Below, piece after piece: positions 1 to 10,773 of a DNA stretch of 64,000 nucleotides. Source of the DNA: Enorma phocaeensis (lineage in GTDB: Bacteria; Actinomycetota; Coriobacteriia; Coriobacteriales; Coriobacteriaceae); assembly GCF_900186505.1 (NCBI RefSeq), contig NZ_LT891969.1:532853-596852 (forward strand). Reading direction: 5' to 3'. The position numbers were made by a program, and so were the translations under genes. Position 1 is the stretch's first letter; every line of letters begins with the position of its first letter. The notes below the pieces were generated by a model. It was not told where the DNA came from and ran no database searches. It saw only the letters and a list, made by a program, of their open reading frames with translations.

Positions 1-934
1 CATCATAAGCCTCGACGATGCGCCCTACGAGGGCATGGCGCACCACGTCGGCGCGATCGAGGTGAATGAACGCGACATCCCGCACGCCAGCAAGGATCTC
101 CTCGATATCGGTTAGGCCGCCTTTGCGACCCATGAGATCGCGCTGCGTCATATCACCGGTAACGATGAACTTCGAGTTGAAACCAAGTCGCGTCAAGAAC
201 ATCTTCATCTGCTCGGGAGTTGTGTTCTGCGCCTCGTCGAGCACGACGAAGGCGTCATTCAGCGTGCGACCGCGCATGTAGGCGAGCGGTGCGATCTCGA
301 TGATGCCGTCCTCGATGAGCTGGTTTCCGCGCTCCATATCGGTCATGTCGAAGAGTGCATCGAAGAGCGGGCGCACGTAGGGGTCGATCTTCTCTTGCAG
401 CGTTCCGGGCAAAAAGCCCAGGTTCTCCCCCGCCTCGACCACCGGGCGCGTGAGCACGATGCGGCCCACCTCATGGCGCTTGAGTGCTGCCACGGCCATC
501 GCCATGGCAAGATAGGTCTTACCGGTACCGGCGGGGCCCAGGCAGAAGGTCACCGTGTTGGAGCGGATGGCGTCGATGTAGCGCTTCTGGCCGACCGTTT
601 TAGGGCGGATCGCCTTGCCCCGAAAGGTAAGCAGGATATCGTCGCGAAAACCGGAGATGTCCATAACGCTCTCGCGCAGCGTCTGCAGCGCGCGCACGAC
701 TTCGTCCTCGGTTGGCGCTCCACCATCGCGCACCTCTCGAAAGAGATAGGTGAACAGCCTCGTGAGGATCTCGACCTCTTCTGAGGAGCCTTTGATGGAG
801 ACCTGCCCGCCTCGCACCACGATGCGCGCGGTCGTAAGCCCCTCGATCGCGCGAAGAACCGAATCTCCGCCCCCAACGATGCGGGCCTCGTCAACCCCGT
901 CCGGAATACCCAGCTTAACGCTAGCTGTGTCCAT
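1..934 (-). CDS. phoH: PhoH family ATPase (3' end beyond the window)
   Basis: PhoH-like protein, a P-loop ATPase/putative RNA helicase of the family usually found beside ybeY in bacteria. About 311 residues are visible; the C-terminus lies beyond base 1. A Walker A motif (GPAGTGKT) sits near residues 133-140. A DEAQN Walker B and the conserved TGD near the C-terminal side follow. An N-terminal KH-like segment precedes the ATPase, as usual. Two ATGs are adjacent (937 and 934); I chose 934 because the AAAGGGG ribosome-binding site is better spaced. The start overlaps the stop of mtaB upstream, so the two are translationally coupled. Substrate is unknown for the family. Identification is firm. 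Confidence 0.93.
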   Translation of the reverse strand, partial: MDTASVKLGIPDGVDEARIVGGGDSVLRAIEGLTTARIVVRGGQVSIKGSSEEVEILTRLFTYLFREVRDGGAPTEDEVVRALQTLRESVMDISGFRDDILLTFRGKAIRPKTVGQKRYIDAIRSNTVTFCLGPAGTGKTYLAMAMAVAALKRHEVGRIVLTRPVVEAGENLGFLPGTLQEKIDPYVRPLFDALFDMTDMERGNQLIEDGIIEIAPLAYMRGRTLNDAFVVLDEAQNTTPEQMKMFLTRLGFNSKFIVTGDMTQRDLMGRKGGLTDIEEILAGVRDVAFIHLDRADVVRHALVGRIVEAYD

Positions 935-2226
935 CATGCCCCTTTCACAGCACCAAGGGCACCGCCCTCATTGAGCTCTCCGATAAGGGATCCGCCCTCT
1001 TCAATACCCATGATAGCAACGTCGACGAGCGCGGGCGCCAAGCCATGGGCACCCTTCACGTCGATGGCATGGAACGACGCCGTGGTCCCCCGCGTGCCGC
1101 GCTCTATGACAACGCGCTCTACGCTGCCTATTCGGAAAAGGGCATCTCGGCGACCAAGCTCGACAGCGAGTTCACGCGCCTGCCGGCTCCGCTGCTCCTT
1201 GACGCGCGGGTCGACCTGATCGGGCATATCGCAGGCAATTGTTCCCGGTCGGGGGCTGTACCTGAACACGTGCATGCGCGAGAACCCGACGCGGTCGCAG
1301 AGCGCGAGGGACTCTTCGAAGTCGGCATCGCTCTCGCCGGGAAAGCCGACGATCAGATCGCATGAGAGCGATACGTTGGGAACCCGCTCCCTGATGGTTC
1401 GGCAAAGGTCTTCGAACGACTCTCCCGTATACGGCCTGCCCATGCGCTCGAGGGTGCGGGTGCATCCCGATTGGAGGGGCAGATGGAGGTACGGGGCGAC
1501 ACGCCCCTCCGAGGCCGCCATGGCTTCGATAAGGCGCTCGCTCACGTCCATCGGCTCGATAGACGAGAGCCTGATCTGAGGTATCCGGGTCTCACGCAGG
1601 ATGATGCCGAGCAACTCGTCGATCTCCACATGCTCGTCGCCGGGACCCGCTCCGTCGTAGGCACCAAGGTTCACGCCGGTTAGGACGACCTCGGGCAGCC
1701 CCGCTCTCTCGACGGCGCGAACCTGGTCGAGCACGGCATCTACGGGCACGGAGCGCTCCGGGCCGCGTGCCTTCCATACTATGCAGTACGTGCACCTGTT
1801 ATTGCAGCCGTCTTGGATCTTAACGCCCACGCGCGCCTGCCTGAAACGGGCGCTCCCAACGCCGGCATCCTTGCCGTCGAATGTGAGTCCGAGAAGCTCC
1901 GCCGCACGGGAAACGATGTTCACCTTGGAAGATTCGACCCGCACGCGTTCTGAGAGCTCGCGCAGGGCATCAGGGTGCAGGTTCGCTGCGCATCCCGTAG
2001 CTATCACCCAAGGAGAGCGAGCCCGGTTGAGCGCGTGTCGAACAGCCTTGCGGGTCTTGGATTCCGCCTCGCCAGTCACAGCGCAGGTGTTGACGATGAT
2101 GAGTTCGGCCTCGTCGGGCTCGACTAAGCGAAAGCCCTCCCGCTCAAGCTCCCGTTCGATATGGTCTGACTCGACGCGGTTCACACGGCAACCGAGGTTG
2201 ATGACGGAGACAAAGGGATTGGCCAC
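934..2226 (-). CDS. mtaB: tRNA (t6A37) methylthiotransferase MtaB
   Basis: Radical SAM methylthiotransferase that converts t6A to ms2t6A at position 37 of ANN-decoding tRNAs. 430 residues, typical length. The N-terminal UPF0004 domain carries the three cluster cysteines in GCRVN (C13), NTCAVT (C48) and TGCA (C79). The radical SAM CxxxCxxC is at C141, C145 and C148. The KIQDGCNNRCTYC context fits MtaB better than MiaB or RimO. It overlaps phoH downstream and follows dnaJ by about 40 bp, so dnaJ-mtaB-phoH look like one transcription unit. MtaB rather than MiaB is a family-level assignment by motif and length. Confidence 0.9.
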   Translation of the reverse strand: MANPFVSVINLGCRVNRVESDHIERELEREGFRLVEPDEAELIIVNTCAVTGEAESKTRKAVRHALNRARSPWVIATGCAANLHPDALRELSERVRVESSKVNIVSRAAELLGLTFDGKDAGVGSARFRQARVGVKIQDGCNNRCTYCIVWKARGPERSVPVDAVLDQVRAVERAGLPEVVLTGVNLGAYDGAGPGDEHVEIDELLGIILRETRIPQIRLSSIEPMDVSERLIEAMAASEGRVAPYLHLPLQSGCTRTLERMGRPYTGESFEDLCRTIRERVPNVSLSCDLIVGFPGESDADFEESLALCDRVGFSRMHVFRYSPRPGTIACDMPDQVDPRVKEQRSRQARELAVELGRRDALFRIGSVERVVIERGTRGTTASFHAIDVKGAHGLAPALVDVAIMGIEEGGSLIGELNEGGALGAVKGA

Positions 2227-2265
2227 GTTACCCTCTCTTGAAGCGGTGAAGGTTGGTAGGTTGCG

Positions 2266-3411
2266 CTAGTCGAGGATGTCGTCGATGGCATCCCGGATAC
2301 GGTCGCCCATGGTGCGGCGACCGCGAGAGTAGTCCTCGCCCATCTCATCCGCATAGCGTTCGAGCAGCGAGCGCGCCTCGCCGCTGAGCTTGCGCGGAAC
2401 CTCGACGCGGACCCGTGCGATGGCCCGTCCGCGGCCGGAGCCTCCAACGGCAGGCATTCCCATGCCCGGAGCTTCAACCGAATCGCCGTACTGCGTTCCC
2501 GCGGGGACCGTGAAGGCGATCGTCTCATCGGGCATGATGCCGGCAACCTCGATGGTACAGCCAAGCGCCGCTTGAGCGATTGAGACGCTGATATCGCAAA
2601 TGAGATCATCACCCGAGCGCTGGAAACGGTCATGCTCCTCGATTGCCACGGTTACCAGCAAGTCACCGGAGGACTCACCTCGGTACCCCGCCTCACCATA
2701 GTCCCGGACGCGCAGCTGGCGCCCAGAGGCGATGCCCGCAGGAATCTGAATGTCGATCTTCTCATGATTAGGCGTCCTGCCTTGGCCACCGCACATATCG
2801 CAAGGATGGTCGATGACCGTGCCCTCGCCGTTGCAGTCTGGGCACGGTGAGGAGGACTGGAACTGCCCGAAGATGGAGCGCTGGACCGATGTGACGAAGC
2901 CCGTGCCATGGCAGCGCTCGCAGGTCTTCTCGTGCGCGCCCTCTGCCGCACCCGTGCCATGGCAGTCCTCGCACGGAGCGAGGCGGTCGTACGTAACGGT
3001 CTTCTTGCAGCCGAGCGCCGCTTCTTCAAGGGTGATGGTGAGCGTGACCGCCATATCGCGGCCACGACGGTGCGCCGAGCGATTCGAGCCTTGGCGCCCC
3101 ATGCCTCCTCCGAAGAACGAGGAGAAGATGTCGTCCATCCCCATGCCACCGAAGATATCGCTAAAATCGACGTATCCTTGGCCGCCCATGCCCTCGGCAG
3201 TGCCGAACCGATCATAGTTGGCGCGCTTCTGCTCATCGGAGAGGACCGAATAGGCCTTGTTCAGCTCCTTGAACTTCTCTTCGGCGTCAGGATCGTCAGA
3301 AACATCCGGGTGCACCTTGCGCGCCTTCTTGAGAAACGCCCGCTTTATGGTTCGCTGGTCGGCATCGCGATCGACACCCAGCACCTCGTAGTAATCCTTC
3401 GAACCCGGCAC
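2266..3411 (-). CDS. dnaJ: Chaperone DnaJ
   Basis: Class A J-domain co-chaperone that stimulates DnaK ATPase and holds unfolded clients. 381 residues. J domain at residues 1-70 with HPD at 34-36, then a Gly/Phe-rich linker (GGMGMDD...FFGGGMG). Four zinc motifs follow: CEDCHGTG, CERCHGTG, CPDCNGEG and CDMCGGQG. Both C-terminal substrate domains and a short tail are present. dnaK, grpE and hrcA are not adjacent, and a second dnaJ-like gene lies upstream. The leader (3412-3586) shows no clear CIRCE or HAIR heat-shock operator. Confidence 0.97.
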   Translation of the reverse strand: MPGSKDYYEVLGVDRDADQRTIKRAFLKKARKVHPDVSDDPDAEEKFKELNKAYSVLSDEQKRANYDRFGTAEGMGGQGYVDFSDIFGGMGMDDIFSSFFGGGMGRQGSNRSAHRRGRDMAVTLTITLEEAALGCKKTVTYDRLAPCEDCHGTGAAEGAHEKTCERCHGTGFVTSVQRSIFGQFQSSSPCPDCNGEGTVIDHPCDMCGGQGRTPNHEKIDIQIPAGIASGRQLRVRDYGEAGYRGESSGDLLVTVAIEEHDRFQRSGDDLICDISVSIAQAALGCTIEVAGIMPDETIAFTVPAGTQYGDSVEAPGMGMPAVGGSGRGRAIARVRVEVPRKLSGEARSLLERYADEMGEDYSRGRRTMGDRIRDAIDDILD

Positions 3412-3586
3412 GTTGGAAACCTTCCCCCCATGATGATGTACGTCATCTCATACTGGCCGACAAGCGCCGACCGTGGAACATAGTACCCCTATCAACGTGG
3501 CATTAAACCACTCAGAACCAGCCTCAAGCCGCTGCGCGGCGCGCATTGATAACGCTTGCGACATTGATTATTGCAGAAGAGCGCCC

Positions 3587-4699
3587 CTACCAATATCCAA
3601 ACGGCATCATGCGCGGATACATCATGCAGCTCGATAGCCAGCCAAGCAGGATCGCGTAGAACACGGCGTTTGCGAAACCGTTAACGACGTGCGTGGCGCC
3701 GCGCTTCCACCACGTGAGCGATCGATGGGAAAGCGCTTCTTGACCCGCCGCCATGACGCCCATCACCAAAGGAATGAGGGAGACGAGCGCAAGCAGCCTG
3801 AAAGAAGGAACGACGATGCCCAAGATGATGAAGGGCAGCGCGAACCCGACCATGCGGAAGCCCTGACGGGCCCGGTCGCCCAAGCGTTCGGCCGCGACGC
3901 GTGCCCGCCCCACAAGGTCGCCGGCTGCGGCCCCGTTGGTCCCCGCGTTGCCTAGGCCCTTGATGCGAACCAAGGTGCCATCGTGCGACCCCGCGGGAAA
4001 CTCGACAACCGCCTCCGAGATGACCTGGTTGCGGCCCGATCCTGCGCACTGGGGGCAGGGGTCGTTGATGACCTTGCCCGACCCGCCGCATTCCGGGCAC
4101 ACCATTTGGAAGACCCCGGCACCGAACAAGAAGGACATATCCACGTCCATGGCGCCCGTGCCTCCGCAGCTCGGACACGTATGCGCATGCTCGGACGAGA
4201 CCGAACCCGAGCCATGGCATTGGTCGCAAGGCTCGTACCTGCGATACTTCACTGCTTTACGGGCGCCGGAGCGAACCTCCTCGGGAGAGAGGTCGACATC
4301 GACCATGATGTCCGCACCTTCCTCGGGGTTGAACGCCTGGCCACCGCGGCCGCGCGTACGCTGCGAACTCCACACGCCGCCAAAGGGGAATCCACCAAAG
4401 CCGCTGGTATAGAACCCGCTCGAAGAACCGGCATAGGGGTTTTGGCGTGGGGCACCCGAGTAGGCGGCATACGGATTACCAGAGCGCATGGCATCATACC
4501 GGGCGCGCTTCTGCTCGTCCGAAAGGACGGCATAGGCCTCGGAAACCTCCTTGAAGCGCTCCTCCGCATCCGGTTCCTTGTTGACATCGGGGTGCAGCTT
4601 GCGAGCCTTCTGCTGAAAGGCTTTCTGGATCTCTTTCGCGGTCGCGTCCTTGGATACACCGAGGATCGCGTAATAGTCTTTCTCGTTCATGCCTGCCAT
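3587..4699 (-). CDS. DnaJ-like protein with a C-terminal membrane region
   Basis: 370 residues. The N-terminus is a canonical J domain (DYYAILGV, HPD) with a Gly/Tyr/Phe linker. Next come four zinc motifs (CDQCHGSG, CPSCGGTG, CPECGGSG, CPQCAGSG) and the first substrate domain up to the GNAGTNG/GDL turn. There a normal DnaJ would continue into CTD II. Instead the chain runs into a basic segment and two or three hydrophobic stretches (FALPFIILGIVVPSF, LLALVSLIPLVMGVMAAG, FANAVFYAILLGWLSS), ending MMPFGYW. The reading frame is intact and the zinc residues are kept, so it looks functional rather than decayed. I infer a membrane-tethered co-chaperone. AGGAGG lies 12 bases before the chosen ATG; an ATG three codons later is also possible. 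Confidence 0.8.
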   Translation of the reverse strand: MAGMNEKDYYAILGVSKDATAKEIQKAFQQKARKLHPDVNKEPDAEERFKEVSEAYAVLSDEQKRARYDAMRSGNPYAAYSGAPRQNPYAGSSSGFYTSGFGGFPFGGVWSSQRTRGRGGQAFNPEEGADIMVDVDLSPEEVRSGARKAVKYRRYEPCDQCHGSGSVSSEHAHTCPSCGGTGAMDVDMSFLFGAGVFQMVCPECGGSGKVINDPCPQCAGSGRNQVISEAVVEFPAGSHDGTLVRIKGLGNAGTNGAAAGDLVGRARVAAERLGDRARQGFRMVGFALPFIILGIVVPSFRLLALVSLIPLVMGVMAAGQEALSHRSLTWWKRGATHVVNGFANAVFYAILLGWLSSCMMYPRMMPFGYW

Positions 4700-4845
4700 G
4701 GGGCGGGAATACCTCCTGCTAGTCGCGAGCATACGTATTGTACCGAACTGGGGCCGCTCTCATACCTGATATCGTAATCGAACGGGTCCGCCATAACTGT
4801 CAACAAGGAGACCTCATCGCTCTACATGAAAGAGGACTCACCTGA

Positions 4846-6027
4846 TTACGAGCTAGCCAAATCCCACATGAGCCCATAGAGCTCGTTACCCAAAAGCCAG
4901 CCGCGCTCAGTGGGTTGCAAGGCGCCGGTGACGCTATCGATCGCTGCGAGCCCCTGATGTAATGCCCGAGCTATGGCTTCATCGACCCGAACTTTACCGA
5001 TGACATCCCTTGCCTGTTCGAGCAGCGTGACAGGCGCTCCCGCAGTCATACGCATCGCGAGCATGAGGTCCTCGGCCATGGCCTCTCGCGCGCCAAGGCA
5101 TTCGAGCTCGAAGCGCGTAGCTTCATCATCTTTCTGCACCAAGCGAATGCGCGCGGCTCCTCCATCGGATTCACTCATTCCAAACAGATTTGCGAACATG
5201 CGGAGCTCATCCGCTGCAACCATGCTCGCAGCGGATCTGCCGATCCCAAGGTAGCTCGCACCGGTCCAGTAAGCGCAATTGTGCCGGCATATCTTTCCAG
5301 GCTTGGCGTAGCTTGCAACTTCGTAGCGCTCAAACCCGGCATGCAAGAGCCGGTCCCCTGCCAGCTCCATGCACTCAGCTTGGAAGTCTTCGTCTGGATC
5401 GAGGGTCGGATCGGCCTCGGCGCGGCGAGCGAGCGGCGTGCCTTCCTCTATGGTCAAAGGGTAGACGGATACATGCCCGGGAGCGCAAGCGATGGCGACG
5501 TCGAGCGAGTGATTCCAGCTCGCCAGCGTCTGACCGGGCAGGCCGCACATGAGATCACATGAGGTGTCAAGTCCGCTGCTCAGCGCAGCTTCTATTGCTG
5601 CACGAGCGCTCGGCGTATCATGCAATCTGCCTATTGCACGCAACTCATCGTCAACAAAGCTCTGGACGCCGATCGAGACCCTGGTTACACCGGAACAGGC
5701 GAGCTCGCCGGCCAGCGGGGCATCGAAAGACTCGGGGTTCGCCTCGACTGTGAACTCGACGGGATCGCACCACTCGCGAACGCGTTTCACCAGCCAAGGA
5801 AGGCGAGAACCGAGCACCGTAGGAGTACCTCCACCGATGTATACCGTGGCTACATGCGCAAACGCTCCCGCTGCGCCAAAGGAGTCAAGGCGATTGCACA
5901 GGCGATCGAGGTAGACGCTCGCCGCGCGTTCAAGCGAAATCCCATTGCACGCACGCGAATCGAAATCGCAATAAGAGCATTTTGCATGGCAGAAAGGTAT
6001 ATGGATGTAGAGGGCTTCTATGGGCAT
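4846..6027 (-). CDS. hemW: Radical SAM heme chaperone HemW-like protein
   Basis: 393 residues from the chosen start, which has AAAGG six bases upstream; longer in-frame starts exist but lack a site. The radical SAM motif is CHAKCSYC (C13, C17, C20), followed by YIGGGTPT and the VEANPE and GVQS motifs of the HemN/HemW family. HemW is thought to insert heme into target proteins. Many such genes are misannotated as coproporphyrinogen dehydrogenase HemN. The HemW call rests on length and on its place near lepA and dnaJ, a neighbourhood seen in many Gram-positives. Roughly 250 bp separate it from dusB, with no feature I can support. Confidence 0.88.
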   Translation of the reverse strand: MPIEALYIHIPFCHAKCSYCDFDSRACNGISLERAASVYLDRLCNRLDSFGAAGAFAHVATVYIGGGTPTVLGSRLPWLVKRVREWCDPVEFTVEANPESFDAPLAGELACSGVTRVSIGVQSFVDDELRAIGRLHDTPSARAAIEAALSSGLDTSCDLMCGLPGQTLASWNHSLDVAIACAPGHVSVYPLTIEEGTPLARRAEADPTLDPDEDFQAECMELAGDRLLHAGFERYEVASYAKPGKICRHNCAYWTGASYLGIGRSAASMVAADELRMFANLFGMSESDGGAARIRLVQKDDEATRFELECLGAREAMAEDLMLAMRMTAGAPVTLLEQARDVIGKVRVDEAIARALHQGLAAIDSVTGALQPTERGWLLGNELYGLMWDLASS

Positions 6028-6277
6028 GTCCGGCCTTTGTTCAGATGCTACAACCGCCATGATAGGCGAACTTTCGAATATCCGCAGGAATCGGTAAAAC
6101 TCGCGCGTCTTGGCGGTGGTCGCCGCCGGATTTCCCGCAAGCCAAACGGCAGTCTTCACCGTGCTTCCCGCAAGCCGAGCGGTGCTCGCTACCCAGCGCG
6201 AACCATCTCGTCGAACAGGTCTCGCGCATCGCCCTAACGAGAAGCAATTCCGAGGCAGACTGCCGTTAGTCCTCTAG

Positions 6278-7294
6278 CTAGCTTGCCGCAGAGGCTCGCT
6301 GCTCCGTATCATGCTCTACATCGTGCTCGATCTCGTCGACCAGCGCGCAGAACTCCTCATACGCGCTGCACCTAACCACTTTGCCGCGCCAGGTCGCCGC
6401 GTGAGGTAGGCCCTTCAGGTACCACGTGGCGTACGTGCGGGCGCGCGCCATCGCACGGGGCACGAGCTCGTGCGTGAGCGCCAGGTGCTCGCGAAGCGCA
6501 GTCAAGCGCTCCCGCGCATCGTGCTCCGGCACGGGCGTCCCCTCGAGCGCGAGCGCCCGCGCGTCACGGAAGATCCAGGGGTTGCCGTAGGACCCGCGCG
6601 CGATGAAGACCGCGCTCGCGGCCGTCTCGCCGAGCATGCGCGCGGCGTCCGCGGCCGTGAACACGTCGCCCGACCCGACGACCGGGATCGCGACGGCATG
6701 CGCCACCTCGTCGATGACCGTCCAGTCGGCGGTGCCGGTGTAGAGCTGCTTGGCGGTCCTGCCGTGCACGGCCACGGCGGCGGCGCCGGCCCCCTCGAGC
6801 ATCTCGGCGAAGGCGGGCGCCACGCGCTCGCCGCTATGGAAGCCGGTGCGGATCTTCACGGTCACGGGCACGTGGGCGCGCGAGACCGCGGCGCGCACGA
6901 TGCGCTCGGCGGTGAGCGGGTCGTCCATGAGGGCCGATCCCTCCCCCTTCGTGATGACCTTGCGCGCGGGGCACGCCATGTTGATGTCGATGAGCGCGAG
7001 CCTGTCGCCCACGCGCTCCTCGACCGCCTCGACGGCCTCGGCGAACTGCTCGGGCTTGCTGCCGAAAAGCTGCACGGCGATCAAGGGCTCCTCCGCGGCC
7101 GGCAGGACAAGCTCCCAGGTGCGCTCGCTCGCGTAGTGGAGCCCCGCGACGCTCACCATCTCGCTGTACGCGAGGGGCGCGCCGTGCCGGCGCATCATGA
7201 CGCGGTAGGCGCCGTCGGTGACGCCCGCCATGGGCGCCATGATGAAGGGGTGCTCGCTGTAGAACGAGCGAAGCTGTTCGGCAAATGAGCTCAT
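6278..7294 (-). CDS. dusB: tRNA-dihydrouridine synthase
   Basis: FMN-dependent enzyme that reduces uridines in the tRNA D-loop. 338 residues from the ATG chosen; a GTG 51 bases upstream is in frame but makes an atypical N-terminus. Visible motifs: APMAGVTD near residue 20 (FMN binding), NMACPARKV with the catalytic Cys, a KIRTGF phosphate-binding turn, VHGRTAKQLYTG, and GSGDVFTAADA. These fit the DusB/Dus_2 branch. Its base composition looks noticeably GC-richer than that of hemW downstream. Subfamily within Dus is moderately certain. Confidence 0.9.
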   Translation of the reverse strand: MSSFAEQLRSFYSEHPFIMAPMAGVTDGAYRVMMRRHGAPLAYSEMVSVAGLHYASERTWELVLPAAEEPLIAVQLFGSKPEQFAEAVEAVEERVGDRLALIDINMACPARKVITKGEGSALMDDPLTAERIVRAAVSRAHVPVTVKIRTGFHSGERVAPAFAEMLEGAGAAAVAVHGRTAKQLYTGTADWTVIDEVAHAVAIPVVGSGDVFTAADAARMLGETAASAVFIARGSYGNPWIFRDARALALEGTPVPEHDARERLTALREHLALTHELVPRAMARARTYATWYLKGLPHAATWRGKVVRCSAYEEFCALVDEIEHDVEHDTEQRASAAS

Positions 7295-7412
7295 AGGTAA
7301 ACCAGTTCCATGAAGGCATCGCACGACCGTCAAACTCTCGCCCACATCGACGCGTTTTGACGCTCATGCGATGCCGGTGCCTGCAGGTAGCGACCCGGCG
7401 GATCGAGATGCC

Positions 7413-9221
<1,809 letters not shown>

Positions 9222-9257
9222 GGGGCGTATTGTATCCAATCCGCGCGCGTAAAGACG

Positions 9258-9274
9258 ATATGAGCTGAACATTG
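9258..9274 (+). repeat. Left inverted repeat of the IS element
   Basis: ATATGAGCTGAACATTG matches the reverse complement of 10774-10790 at all 17 positions. Identity stops on both sides, which places the element boundaries close by. Confidence 0.85.
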
Positions 9275-9366
9275 AGCCCCTCCTCCTGTCGCAGGTCCGT
9301 GGGTCGGGCGACAATGGTCGTATCCCGCAACCGTGGCCGCGCGCCACATACGACAGAGGAGGGGCC
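9275..9366 (+). promoter_or_regulatory. Transposase leader; stem that would cover the ribosome-binding site
   Basis: The 92 bases between the left repeat and the transposase ATG begin with GCCCCTCCTCCTGTCG (about 9276-9291) and end with CGACAGAGGAGGGGC (about 9351-9365). The two pair almost perfectly, with one bulged base. The GAGGAGG ribosome-binding site of the transposase lies inside the 3' arm, so translation would be low unless the stem opens. The same segment must also hold promoter signals for the transposase, and possibly for lepA on the other strand. Confidence 0.5.
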
Positions 9367-10473
9367 ATGTCCCATTATGTCACAGCCATCGGTCTCGACG
9401 TCCACGCCCGCAGCATCAAGGCCTTCGCCCTGAACCCGATGACAGGCGAGGCCGAGCGGGCCTCGTTCGGCTACGACCCGGCGGCGGTCGCCGAGTGGGC
9501 GCTCGGCTTCGAGTCCCCGAGGGCCGTCTACGAGTCCGGGGTCACCGGCTTCCACCTCTGCCGCGCCCTGCGCGCGCTCGGCCTGGACTGCGTCGTGGGC
9601 GCCGTCTCCAAGATGCAGCGGCCCGCCGCCGACAGGGGCAGGAAGACCGACAGGCGCGACGCCGAGTTCCTGGCGCGCCTGCTCGCGACCAGGAACGTCG
9701 TCGAGGTGTGGGTCCCCGACGAGCGCACCGAGGCCGCCCGCGACCTGTCGCGGGCCCTCGCCGACGCGCGCGACGACCTCCAGCGCGCCAAGCAGCGGAT
9801 GTCGAAGTTCCTGCTGCGCCACGGCCACGTCTTCGACGAGTCGACGCCGACCGGGCGCAGGAGGGGCAACTGGACGCGCGCGTACTGGAAGTGGGCCGAC
9901 GCGATCGAGTTCGACGAGCCCGATGACGCCGCCGCCTACGAGCACTACCGCGACTGCGTGAGGCGCTGCCAGGAGGCGCGCGACGAGCTGGCGGGGAAGG
10001 TCGCCGAGTCGGCCGGGAGGCCGGAGTGGAGGCCCGTCGTCGACGCCCTCAGGTGCGTGAAGGGCTTCGACGTCGCCACGGCGTTCCTGCTCGCCTGCGA
10101 GGCGGGCGACTTCTCCCGCTTCCCCACCGCCCCGTCCTTCGCGTCGTGGTGCGGCCTCACGCCCTCGGAGCACTCGAGCGGTGAGACGTCGTCGAAGGGC
10201 GGGATCACGCGGGCGGGCAACGCCCACGTGCGCTCCGCCCTCGTCGAGGCCGCCTGGCACGTGCCGATGTCCTCGCGCGACCCGAAGCCGCTCGCCCCGG
10301 GCCAGGAGGTCGCCCCCGCGGTGAGGAGGCACGCGACGAAGTGCAACCGCAGGCTCATCGACCGCAGGGAGGCGATGGCGGGGGCCGGCAAGCGCCCCGT
10401 CGTCGCCAACTGCGCCACCGCGCGCGAGATGGCGTGCTGGGCCTGGGCGATAGCGAGGATGGCCGCGGAGTAG
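9367..10473 (+). CDS. IS110 family DEDD transposase
   Basis: 368 residues, full length. The N-terminal RuvC-like DEDD domain shows D11 (AIGLDVH), E56 (YESG) and the KTDRRDA pair D95/D98. The C-terminal Transposase_20 domain has the conserved GFDVATAFLLACE...FASWCGLTPSE region, then SSGE...KGGITRAGNAHVRS with the serine-containing motif used in IS110 chemistry. No frameshift or internal stop is seen, so the element is probably active or recently was. In recently characterised IS110 elements this protein works with an element-encoded guide (bridge or seeker) RNA. The ribosome-binding site GAGGAGGGGCC sits directly upstream. Confidence 0.95.
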   Translation: MSHYVTAIGLDVHARSIKAFALNPMTGEAERASFGYDPAAVAEWALGFESPRAVYESGVTGFHLCRALRALGLDCVVGAVSKMQRPAADRGRKTDRRDAEFLARLLATRNVVEVWVPDERTEAARDLSRALADARDDLQRAKQRMSKFLLRHGHVFDESTPTGRRRGNWTRAYWKWADAIEFDEPDDAAAYEHYRDCVRRCQEARDELAGKVAESAGRPEWRPVVDALRCVKGFDVATAFLLACEAGDFSRFPTAPSFASWCGLTPSEHSSGETSSKGGITRAGNAHVRSALVEAAWHVPMSSRDPKPLAPGQEVAPAVRRHATKCNRRLIDRREAMAGAGKRPVVANCATAREMACWAWAIARMAAE

Positions 10474-10773
10474 CGGCCGCCCGAGCGAAACAGGGTCCGA
10501 CCCCGGGGCCCGCCGCGTTCGAGGCCGTTGGGAGGCCACTCGAGTCTCTTTTTATGGGCAGCGGGGAACCGCCACGCCCGCCATACAGACTTCGGCCGAG
10601 GCCCCCAGCCGTAGCAACGAAATGCGCAGCCGACGAGGCCACGCGCGGATATTAGAATGCCGAACGTGCGTCGAACAGACACGCCCTCAAGCGGCGGCGC
10701 CCCCGGGTGAAGATAGGTAGGCCCGACCGGTCGCGGTAGCTCCGCGGGCGGTCGGGCCGGTTTTGCCTCTTGA
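10474..10773 (+). ncRNA. IS 3' non-coding region, possible guide (seeker) RNA
   Basis: 300 bases between the transposase stop and the right inverted repeat hold no credible gene. In IS1111-group elements the guide RNA is encoded in this position, downstream of the transposase. The region contains several GC-rich self-complementary segments and ends with a strong hairpin plus T-run (10720-10764), which would give such a transcript a defined 3' end. I cannot identify target- or donor-binding loops by eye. The RNA call is inference from element type and layout. Confidence 0.35.
10720..10764 (+). terminator. Hairpin terminator at the right end of the IS
   Basis: GGCCCGACCG (10720-10729) pairs perfectly with CGGTCGGGCC (10749-10758), followed by GGTTTT. 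It would end plus-strand transcripts from the transposase or a guide RNA before they run antisense into rpsT. Confidence 0.65.

Noticed and set aside
3412..3586. Heat-shock operator (CIRCE or HAIR) before dnaJ
   Set aside because: Neither the TTAGCACTC repeat nor the CTTGAGT/ACTCAAG repeat is visible.
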